Positions 1 to 5,565 of a stretch of 6,960 nt of DNA are shown here, one piece after another. Made by a program: the position numbers and the translations under genes. The notes below the pieces were generated by a model, which was not told where the DNA came from, searched no databases, and saw only the letters and a program-made list of their open reading frames with translations. The number at the start of each line of letters is the position of its first letter. Position 1 is the stretch's first letter. The DNA comes from Acidobacteriaceae bacterium (lineage in GTDB: Bacteria > Acidobacteriota > Terriglobia > Terriglobales > Acidobacteriaceae): positions 1-6,960 of the forward strand of contig PLST01000296.1 of the NCBI GenBank assembly GCA_003164255.1, written 5' to 3'.

Positions 1-151
1 AATGCCGGTAGCGCTCCGGAATGTGCGCAGCCGCAATGCGCCTTTGTTCGCGGTCCACTTCCTGGCACTCGCAAGCGCGCGAAACCCACCTTCCGGCGCC
101 GTCCACCACGCGCACCAGACCAACTCCACCACAGATCGCACAATTCGTCAT
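1..151 (-). CDS. DnaC/IstB-like helicase loader ATPase, N-terminal fragment (runs off the window)
   Basis: Reading the minus strand from the ATG at 151-149 gives 50 codons without a stop up to base 1. The product begins MTNCAICGGVGLVRVV and continues with R-A-C-E-C and then A-H-I-P-E-R-Y-R. A CxxCGG pair followed about 20 residues later by CxC (Cys4, Cys7, Cys27, Cys29) and then an I-P-x-R-Y motif is the usual N-terminus of DnaC-like/IstB-like ATPases, which load the replicative helicase or assist IS21-type transposition. The cysteines would bind zinc. The Walker A and B motifs, which would confirm the family, lie outside the window. The start is uncertain: the nearest purine-rich element (AGG) is about ten bases upstream, and TTG at 160-158 is in frame. 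Nothing of a transposon is visible, so a chromosomal loader is favoured over an IS helper. The gene is divergent from the lipoprotein gene. Confidence 0.6.
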   Translation of the reverse strand, partial: MTNCAICGGVGLVRVVDGAGRWVSRACECQEVDREQRRIAAAHIPERYRH

Positions 152-185
152 CTTGTTCAAGCCTAGCGCATCGCGCACAGCGAGT

Positions 186-206
186 GCGCCGGTGCAGCGC
201 CGGTGC
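186..206. repeat. Perfect 10-bp direct repeat, 11-bp period
   Basis: GCGCCGGTGC occurs at 186-195 and again at 197-206, separated by a single A. An 11-bp period places both copies on nearly the same DNA face, which would suit a regulator bound as a tandem dimer. It lies upstream of the loader gene start and so could be an operator for that gene. It could also be chance in GC-rich DNA. The repeat is seen directly; any regulatory role is inference. Confidence 0.35.
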
Positions 207-309
207 CCGAATGTGGAAAAGCTGAGTGCTCCGGGAGCAGAAATGCGCCGCAATGCCGGCCCGTTTTGGGACCGGATTAGCCCATCTTGAAACTGCCTAG
301 AGGAATAGA

Positions 310-366
310 ATGAACAATTTGTCATTTCATGACCTAGCACCAAGTGTGTATGGACATACTTCCTAA
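310..366 (+). CDS. Possible 18-residue leader peptide or small ORF
   Basis: ATG at 310 opens an 18-codon frame ending in TAA at 364-366. The predicted peptide is MNNLSFHDLAPSVYGHTS, which I do not recognise. Its support is a good Shine-Dalgarno stretch, AGAGGA at 299-304, five bases before the ATG, and its location 72 bases ahead of the lipoprotein start. The peptide has no membrane segment and no run of a single amino acid that would suggest classic attenuation. It could be a translated leader (uORF) in the lipoprotein mRNA, a small protein, or chance. The mRNA start is unknown, so it may not even be transcribed. Confidence 0.2.
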   Translation: MNNLSFHDLAPSVYGHTS

Positions 367-427
367 GCGTGGTTACGGTTGATCGACAACAACGTTACCA
401 ATGATTTTCACCAAATCCATCGGTACC

Positions 428-433
428 GGGGAG
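428..433 (+). promoter_or_regulatory. Ribosome binding site that fixes the lipoprotein start
   Basis: GGGGAG lies five bases before the ATG at 439. This spacing, together with the lipoprotein signal peptide that begins exactly at this ATG, selects 439 over the in-frame TTG at 379. The TTG would add 20 polar residues ahead of the signal peptide. Confidence 0.6.
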
Positions 434-438
434 TTCCT

Positions 439-504
439 ATGTTTCGGAAGAGTTTCGCTCTTGTCTGCCTTTTGCTCGTTGGGGGATTGTTTCTGTCCGG
501 ATGC
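439..504 (+). other. Lipoprotein signal peptide with lipobox (Cys22)
   Basis: The encoded segment has Arg3-Lys4, then an uninterrupted hydrophobic stretch rich in Leu and Val, then Leu19-Ser20-Gly21-Cys22. This matches the signal peptidase II lipobox. Cys22 would be diacylated and become the mature N-terminus, tethering the long repeat arm to a membrane. Confidence 0.85.
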
Positions 505-3500
505 GGAAGCATCGAGTCGGCGAGTGTCGCGGTAACAGCATCAGGAACAACCGTTGATGCAACGGATGCAATCACCCTTACCGCTGTCGTGACAAATGAC
601 ACGAACTCAGCAGGAGTGACCTGGACCGTAACTGGCGGGGGCACCCTTTCGAACACGACCACCAGCGCCGCGACCTACACGGCGCCGGCTGCCTCGAGCA
701 CGGCTCTCACCGTCACTGTGACTGCAACTTCAGTCGCGGACGCGACAAAGAGCGGATCCGCAACCATCACGGTGCCAGCCAAGCCGGCGATTACGACTGG
801 AGCGCTCGCGGCGGGTACTGTAGGAACAGCCTACTCGGCGGCTATGGCGGGCAGTGGCGGCATCGGCCCTTACACATGGACCATTACCAGCGGCACGTTT
901 CCAGCCGGCCTGGGCATGAATTCGGCGGGCGTAATCTCCGGGACGCCGACAGCCCCAGGCGTGGGAACCACCAACCTGACCTTCGTGCTCACCGATTCCG
1001 GCAAGGCGACAGCGCTGACCTCGAGTGTGACTCTCGGCCTTACGGTCAATGCGGCCCTGGCAATCGCGTTTACCGGTTTGGTGCCGGCCACCGCGACCTA
1101 TAACGTGGCCTACACCGGCAGCGCGGCAGCAGGCGGCGGTGCGGGTGCACTCACTTACAGCGTGGCCAGCGGCGCGCTGCCCACAGGATTAAACCTGAAC
1201 GCGGCAAACGGCGCAATTATCGGAACGCCCACAGCCACCGGAACTTTCAATTTCAGCATCAGGGCCGCCGATGCGTTTGGCGACTCGAACACCCAGGGTT
1301 ACTCGATTGTGGTCAGCTATCCGGCCGTGGTTGTTACCCCTGCCACACTGCCCACCGGGTATGTCCAATCGGTCTATCATCAATCCACGCTCGCAGCCAC
1401 CGGCGGATCGGGAACCGGCTTCAGTTTTGCGCTGGCGAACGGCACGCTGCTTCCAGCAGGGTTGAACCTTTCTTCCGCAGGCGTGATCACAGGCACTCCT
1501 ACCGCGACGGGAACCACAAACTTCACAGTCACGGCAACCGATTCAGCTTCGAACAGCGGCAACGGGAATTTCTCCATCACCGTCAACGCCGGGGTCAGTA
1601 TCAGCACCAGCTTGACTTTGCCTACGGGTTACGTGGGAAGCAGCTATTCGCAGACCCTCGCAGCGACTGGCGGCTCCGGAACGGGCTACACCTGGACCGT
1701 AACCGGCGGGTCCACTCTGCCGGCAGTTTTAAGTCTTTCGACGGCCGGCGTGCTGAGCGGCAAGCCCACAACGACCGGCACTCCGAGCTTCAGCATCACG
1801 GCAACTGACTCTGTTGGTAACACCGCCAGTGCGACGTTCTCGATGACCATCGCAGCGGGCGTGAGCATTAATGTTCCAACGCTGCCGACGGGATATCCGG
1901 GAACAAGCTACCCGGGGACAACCTTGACGGCATCGGGGGGCACGAACACGGGCTTTACCTGGAGTTGGGCTGCGGCCGGTGGATCCACGCTGCCCGCGGG
2001 CCTCAATATCGGATCGACAACCGGTGCGATTACGGGAACGCCTACCAATTCAACCTCGGCAAGCGTCGTTTCGAGCGTGGTGGTCACCGCGACCGACTCG
2101 GTTGGGAACCAGTCCACAACGACGATTTCAGTAACCATCGAGGCAACCGTCGCCATCACAACGGTAACGTTGCCTGGCGCGACCATCGGCGTGAATTACA
2201 GCCAGCCGCTTGCGGCTTCTGGCGGATCGGGGAGCTACACGAGCTGGCAGGTGACTACCGGCGCGCCCAGCCTTACCGCAATCGGTTTGGCGCTGAACAC
2301 CAGCACCGGCGTCATCTCGGGGGCTTCGCCCACCAGCGGCACCGCGATCTTCAGCGTCGCAGTCACAGACTCACAGGGCCATGTCTCCACGGCTGCCTCA
2401 TTCACCGTGGTCGCCTCCTCCGCGCTCGTCGTCACCACCGCGAGCCTGAATCAGCTCAACGTGGGGCAGACACCCACGCAAGTGATGGCCGCGGCGGGCG
2501 GCTCGGGCATCATCGCCGACTACAGTTGGAGCTGGACCGCAGCGGGCGGATCGTCGCTGCCTCCGGGCTTGACCATGGGCGCAAACGGCGCCGTTGGCGG
2601 CTCACCAACCACTGCCGGCACCTACAGCGTCGTCGTCAAGGTGCAGGATTCGGGTTCCAGCACCAGCAACACCGTCACCTTGTCCATCACCATCAACAGC
2701 GCTATGTCGTTGTCGGCCAACAGCACGCTCCCCGCCGGCTACACGGGCGTTGCCTATAGCGGTACGATCGCAGCCTCGGGCGGCAGCGGGAGCTATTGCT
2801 TCACGGTTCCCACCGCGGCTCAATATACCGCCGGTATCTGGGACGGTCTGCAGACATCCCTCCCCAACCTCCCGCCCTCGGGCGGATGCAATTATCTCGG
2901 CGGCAGTTCCCTGTCTCTCACCGGAACGCCCACCAACCCGCCCGCTCCTCCTTACAACATCCCGCTCAGCATCTCGGTAACCGATGAAACAACGGGACAA
3001 ACCATAACCCGGGTGTACAGCATTTCGGTCACCGCTCCCAGCGCTCCCTCGCTGCCGGCGTCGAGCCTCACCGCAGCCACCGTAAGCCAGAGCTACACGG
3101 GATCGGTTACCGCAACCGGCGGGATCGGACCAAACTACGTCTGGACGATCAACGGCACGGCGCTGGCTACCAACGGCAGCCCAGTGTCGATAACCGATGG
3201 TTTAACCGTGAGCAATAACGGCACCAATGTGTTGACCATCGGCGGTACGCCTACCTCCGTTTCCACAACGCCGGGCGTTCAATTCACCGCCCAGGTCAAG
3301 GACACCACGACCGGCCTTACGAGCGGCGCGGCCACCACGTATACGATCGTGGTGAACGCTGCGGGATCGAATGTAAGCGGCCAGATCTCGATGAACGGCA
3401 ACTGCGGCCCGGGCGGGACCGTGCCAACCATCACGCTCAACCTGCTTACGAATCCGGGTGGAACGGTCGTCCAGACGCAGACCACCGGCGGCAGCGGAAA

Positions 3501-5325
3501 CTACACGTTCACGTCGATTCCCAACGGGAACTACACGATCTCTCCCTCGATCACGGGGCCGAGTTCGTTGTTCAGTCCGGCGACTCAGAACGTAACCGTG
3601 AGCAACGGCACTTTGAGCGGAGAGAACTTCCAGGTGTCTCTGGGTTACACAGTCTCCGGCACGGTGAGTTACGGAGGCTCGAACACCGGGCGCATCTACC
3701 TGACGCTGAACAGCACCAACTGCGGCGGGAATGGCGCAACAGGGACCAGCATTGCCGCTGCGGGAGCATTCACGATTCGCGGCGTACCGCCCGGCAGCTA
3801 CAACCTGCAGGCTTACATGGGCCTTGCGACGCTTGGCAACGCCTTTCCGAACACGTCCGACCCAACGGGCAGCACATCCGGCTTGACGGTTTCCAATGCG
3901 AATCTCACCGGACAGACCATCACGCTGACCGATAACACGCCTACCAGCGTGCCCAGTTCGAATCCATCGTTCAATGCGATCACGCCAACCGACCAGGGTG
4001 TAGTCATAACCTACAGTCCTGTGAAAACAAACGTAAACGGCGCCACGACGGAGGGGGCCACTTCGTACGACGTGCAATGGAGCACGAGTTCGTCGTTCAC
4101 GTCACCCGTCGTCCACAACTTCAAGGCTATCGGAAAGAGCGCCGATGTCTGGATGCTGAGCAACGGAACGTCGGGCGTCTCCGGCAGTTCGTTCAGCAAC
4201 GGCACACCTTACTACTTCGAGATCCGCGCCCGCAATTCGGTTGGACCCGCCGCAAGCTGGGTGGTTTACGGCGGCGGCACTCCAACCGCCGTGACCCCAG
4301 GCGCCTCAACGAGTGGCATCCAGGTGCAGGGCACGGTTACCATTCCCAATGGCATTACGCCATCAGGGCCGTTGTATGCCGGGTTCTACAACCAGAACAC
4401 GAATACCGTTTATGGTATGCGGATCGCGGCGCCAACAGCAGGGGCGAACAATTACACGGTCTATTTACCCAGCGATTCCAACCCCGATTACATCAACTTC
4501 GCGGTCCTCGACCAGAACAACGATGGCTTGATCGACGCGGGGGATGTATCGAACACGGGTGACAACCAATCCAATGGCATAGCCATAACATCAGCTCTGA
4601 CCGGGCAAGACCCGCCGCTGCCCAACGCCAACAGCACGGCCACGGTGATAACCCAGTACTATCAAAGCACCTCCTCTGGCGGCAGTTCGACCGGCTACAA
4701 CCTCAGTTTCGATGTGAGGGGAGGCAACAAACTGCCTGTTGCGGTTACGTTGAGTTCGGGCCCGAATACGATCAATCCCATTGACATCAGCGTGTGCAAC
4801 AGCTGCGGCAACTCGCAGTTCGACTACTCTTCAAGTATCGGAAATGCCGTGCCGTCCGTCGGTGACACCTACGACTTCACGGTCACGTACAGCGACGGAA
4901 GCCAGGACACCGGAAGCACAGTCAATGGCGCGGTAACTGCGTTTGGAACTACAGGCGCGGTTGCGGGAGCCAGCGATCTTGTTACGAATCTCTCACCGAA
5001 TGGGACCAGCAGCACCAGCCTGACACCCACGCTCAGTTGGACCTACCCAGCGGGCGCAAGTTCAGCCAACTACGTTTACTCGTTCTATTTTTCAGACAGC
5101 AACGGAAACACCATCTGGCAGTTGCCAAACCAAAGTTCGAACTCCAACGGCTTTAGCTATGCGCAGGACCCAACCGGGACGCTCACCTGGAACGTCGATC
5201 CGATACCCGGGGATAACAGCTCGGTGCAAGGCAGCCTGAATACAACCACGCAATACAACTGGCAGATTCAGGTCCAGGACAGTCTCGGCAACTCGGCGCA
5301 GGCGCAGACCTGGTACCAGCCATAA
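439..5325 (+). CDS. Giant exported lipoprotein with nine He_PIG-type Ig repeats, prealbumin-like, FN3-like and EF-hand-like modules
   Basis: The 1628-residue product is predicted to be a surface or periplasmic lipoprotein. Residues 1-22 are a lipoprotein signal peptide: basic start MFRK, hydrophobic core, and lipobox L-S-G-C with the acylated Cys22 (codon 502-504). Gly follows the cysteine, with no Asp retention signal, so outer-membrane anchoring is plausible by the E. coli rule. Residues about 27-113 form a BIG-like Ig domain. Residues 118-974 are nine He_PIG-like units with the core G-x-x-Y...A-x-G-G-x-G...LPxGL...G-x-I-x-GTPT...D-S. Residues 975-1067 and 1068-1165 are two carboxypeptidase-regulatory/prealbumin-like domains (V-S-G start, G-x-Y-T/N-x late). 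Residues about 1168-1288 are FN3-like. An EF-hand-like loop follows at 1358-1369, and a beta-rich C-terminal module occupies 1512-1628. The protein is rich in Ser, Thr, Gly and Asn. No enzyme motif is seen. Adhesion, carbohydrate binding or a cell-surface scaffold are possible roles, none of them shown. A terminator follows directly. Confidence 0.85.
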   Translation: MFRKSFALVCLLLVGGLFLSGCGSIESASVAVTASGTTVDATDAITLTAVVTNDTNSAGVTWTVTGGGTLSNTTTSAATYTAPAASSTALTVTVTATSVADATKSGSATITVPAKPAITTGALAAGTVGTAYSAAMAGSGGIGPYTWTITSGTFPAGLGMNSAGVISGTPTAPGVGTTNLTFVLTDSGKATALTSSVTLGLTVNAALAIAFTGLVPATATYNVAYTGSAAAGGGAGALTYSVASGALPTGLNLNAANGAIIGTPTATGTFNFSIRAADAFGDSNTQGYSIVVSYPAVVVTPATLPTGYVQSVYHQSTLAATGGSGTGFSFALANGTLLPAGLNLSSAGVITGTPTATGTTNFTVTATDSASNSGNGNFSITVNAGVSISTSLTLPTGYVGSSYSQTLAATGGSGTGYTWTVTGGSTLPAVLSLSTAGVLSGKPTTTGTPSFSITATDSVGNTASATFSMTIAAGVSINVPTLPTGYPGTSYPGTTLTASGGTNTGFTWSWAAAGGSTLPAGLNIGSTTGAITGTPTNSTSASVVSSVVVTATDSVGNQSTTTISVTIEATVAITTVTLPGATIGVNYSQPLAASGGSGSYTSWQVTTGAPSLTAIGLALNTSTGVISGASPTSGTAIFSVAVTDSQGHVSTAASFTVVASSALVVTTASLNQLNVGQTPTQVMAAAGGSGIIADYSWSWTAAGGSSLPPGLTMGANGAVGGSPTTAGTYSVVVKVQDSGSSTSNTVTLSITINSAMSLSANSTLPAGYTGVAYSGTIAASGGSGSYCFTVPTAAQYTAGIWDGLQTSLPNLPPSGGCNYLGGSSLSLTGTPTNPPAPPYNIPLSISVTDETTGQTITRVYSISVTAPSAPSLPASSLTAATVSQSYTGSVTATGGIGPNYVWTINGTALATNGSPVSITDGLTVSNNGTNVLTIGGTPTSVSTTPGVQFTAQVKDTTTGLTSGAATTYTIVVNAAGSNVSGQISMNGNCGPGGTVPTITLNLLTNPGGTVVQTQTTGGSGNYTFTSIPNGNYTISPSITGPSSLFSPATQNVTVSNGTLSGENFQVSLGYTVSGTVSYGGSNTGRIYLTLNSTNCGGNGATGTSIAAAGAFTIRGVPPGSYNLQAYMGLATLGNAFPNTSDPTGSTSGLTVSNANLTGQTITLTDNTPTSVPSSNPSFNAITPTDQGVVITYSPVKTNVNGATTEGATSYDVQWSTSSSFTSPVVHNFKAIGKSADVWMLSNGTSGVSGSSFSNGTPYYFEIRARNSVGPAASWVVYGGGTPTAVTPGASTSGIQVQGTVTIPNGITPSGPLYAGFYNQNTNTVYGMRIAAPTAGANNYTVYLPSDSNPDYINFAVLDQNNDGLIDAGDVSNTGDNQSNGIAITSALTGQDPPLPNANSTATVITQYYQSTSSGGSSTGYNLSFDVRGGNKLPVAVTLSSGPNTINPIDISVCNSCGNSQFDYSSSIGNAVPSVGDTYDFTVTYSDGSQDTGSTVNGAVTAFGTTGAVAGASDLVTNLSPNGTSSTSLTPTLSWTYPAGASSANYVYSFYFSDSNGNTIWQLPNQSSNSNGFSYAQDPTGTLTWNVDPIPGDNSSVQGSLNTTTQYNWQIQVQDSLGNSAQAQTWYQP
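790..3360 (+). repeat. Nine tandem He_PIG-type (putative Ig) protein repeats
   Basis: Unit boundaries read from the translation are 790-1056, 1057-1320, 1321-1590, 1591-1857, 1858-2145, 2146-2421, 2422-2700, 2701-3036 and 3037-3360, that is 89, 88, 90, 89, 96, 92, 93, 112 and 108 residues. Units 1 to 5 match the He_PIG core best (LP-x-GL, G-x-I-x-GTPT, A-T-D-S); unit 6 lacks LP-x-GL and has GASPTSG instead of GTPT. Units 8 and 9 are longer and more diverged. Adjacent units use different synonymous codons for the same residues, so these are old protein-level repeats, not fresh DNA duplications. Such units fold as beta-sandwich Ig/cadherin-like domains and would form an extended rod. Confidence 0.8.
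3361..3933 (+). other. Two tandem prealbumin-like (carboxypeptidase regulatory-like) domains
   Basis: Within the lipoprotein, two units (residues 975-1067 and 1068-1165) share the order V-S-G near the start, an N-C-G-x-x-G or N-C-G-G-N motif, a beta strand with T-I/L-x-L, a turn G-N/S-Y with I-x-N/P-G/P before it, and a final N-x-T-V-S-N-x-L stretch. This is the pattern of CarboxypepD_reg-like or SdrD B-like domains in large surface proteins. Each unit carries exactly one cysteine, Cys989 and Cys1095. Assignment is by eye, with no profile search. Confidence 0.55.
3940..4302 (+). other. Fibronectin type III-like domain in the lipoprotein
   Basis: Residues about 1168-1288 contain S-Y-D-V-Q-W-S-T-S-S-S-F-T-S-P and later P-Y-Y-F-E-I-R-A-R-N-S-V-G-P. 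These are the C-strand tryptophan pattern and the Y-x-F-x-I-R-A-x-N-x-x-G motif typical of FN3 modules in bacterial surface proteins and carbohydrate-active enzymes. It probably spaces or orients the C-terminal part. Confidence 0.6.
4510..4545 (+). other. EF-hand/dockerin-type calcium-binding loop in the lipoprotein
   Basis: The 12-residue segment DQNNDGLIDAGD (residues 1358-1369) fits the pattern D-x-N-x-D-G-x-I-x-x-x-D, with acidic or amide ligands at positions 1, 3, 5, 9 and 12 and the conserved Gly6 and Ile8. Asp at position 12 is as in dockerin and other extracellular loops. Only one loop is evident, preceded by F-A-V-L rather than a clear helix, so this is more like a single structural calcium site than a full EF-hand pair. 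Confidence 0.6.
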
Positions 5326-5348
5326 ACATCAATGCATTTGACTCATCC

Positions 5349-5380
5349 GAGGGCAGCCAACTGCAAAGTTGGCTGCCCTC
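5349..5380 (+). terminator. Intrinsic terminator after the lipoprotein gene
   Basis: A perfect 14-bp stem (5349-5362 with 5367-5380) closes a GCAA tetraloop at 5363-5366. The arms are GAGGGCAGCCAACT and AGTTGGCTGCCCTC. The trailing sequence is only moderately T-rich (TGCTCTTT). The hairpin starts 23 bases after the lipoprotein stop codon. The GNRA loop and GC-rich base make it very stable. It separates the lipoprotein from the esterase transcriptionally and also argues against an esterase start upstream of it. Confidence 0.75.
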
Positions 5381-5443
5381 TGCTCTTTCCGCTAAGAGAC
5401 GTTGATCCCGCGACCACGCAATTGCCGATTCACAGCGCCCGGG

Positions 5444-5473
5444 TGGCCGTAGCGAGGCTTGATTGCCTACAAT
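5444..5473 (+). promoter_or_regulatory. Candidate promoter for the esterase gene
   Basis: TACAAT at 5468-5473 matches the -10 consensus at 5 of 6 bases. The best partner at 18-bp spacing is TGGCCG at 5444-5449, a poor -35 (3 of 6). Transcription from here would begin near 5480, leaving an 85-base leader to the ATG at 5566. It lies downstream of the terminator and so could give the esterase its own transcript. Confidence 0.3.
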
Positions 5474-5554
5474 CGATTGCGCAGAGCTTCCTGCCTGAAA
5501 AGAACCCTGAAACGAACATGGACTGGCTTGGAGCCTTCGCAGATTGCGGTGCCA

Positions 5555-5560
5555 AGGTGA
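5555..5560 (+). promoter_or_regulatory. Ribosome binding site that fixes the esterase start
   Basis: AGGTGA, complementary to the usual 16S rRNA 3' end, lies five bases before the ATG at 5566. The upstream in-frame ATGs at 5332 and 5518 lack a comparable site, and only the 5566 start puts a signal peptide at the very N-terminus. Confidence 0.55.
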
Positions 5561-5565
5561 ATCGA

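Larger units (their letters stand above)
152..438. other. Divergent intergenic region between the loader gene and the lipoprotein gene
   Basis: This 287-base stretch should hold the promoters for both flanking genes. Visible elements are a perfect 10-bp direct repeat at 186-206, an odd-centred dyad TGCTCC-G-GGAGCA at 227-239, a dyad GTCAT-TTC-ATGAC at 321-333, a dyad GTATG-GA-CATAC at 348-359, and a short ORF with a ribosome binding site at 310-366. The AT-richer part from about 300 to 365 is the likeliest promoter zone for the lipoprotein. TTGTCA at 319-324 resembles a -35 box (5 of 6 bases), but no -10 box sits at a convincing distance, so I do not call a promoter. No tRNA or known riboswitch was recognised. 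Confidence 0.5.

Noticed and set aside
21..290. Plus-strand 89-codon ORF at the left end
   Set aside because: It overlaps the minus-strand frame carrying the CxxC/CxC and IPERYR motifs, has no ribosome binding site, and its product is Arg/Ser/Pro-rich with no recognisable domain. It is a shadow frame.
319..360. Sigma-70-type promoter from TTGTCA (319-324) for the lipoprotein
   Set aside because: The -35 match is good, but no acceptable -10 box lies 16-18 bp downstream; TATGGA is 24 bases away and weak.
379..438. TTG start 20 codons upstream of the lipoprotein ATG
   Set aside because: It would put 20 polar residues ahead of the lipoprotein signal peptide, and it lacks the ribosome binding site that the ATG at 439 has.
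1965..2759. Plus-strand 264-codon ORF in another frame of the lipoprotein gene
   Set aside because: The product is Arg/His/Gly-rich with a repeat imprint from the true frame. No domain and no ribosome binding site were found.
790..3360. Tandem periodicity considered as a CRISPR array or DNA satellite
   Set aside because: The period is about 90 codons, the repeats are in frame, and copies differ at synonymous sites. This is a protein-domain array.
3202..4077. Minus-strand 291-codon ORF inside the lipoprotein gene
   Set aside because: It lies opposite GC-rich coding repeats, its product is Arg/Gly/Val-rich with no family motif, and the plus-strand frame there has clear domain structure. It is a shadow frame.
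5332..5565. Longer N-terminus for the esterase from ATG 5332 or 5518
   Set aside because: ATG 5332 lies before the terminator hairpin and the candidate promoter. ATG 5518 lacks a ribosome binding site and would bury the signal peptide. ATG 5566 has AGGTGA at 5-base spacing and an immediate signal peptide.
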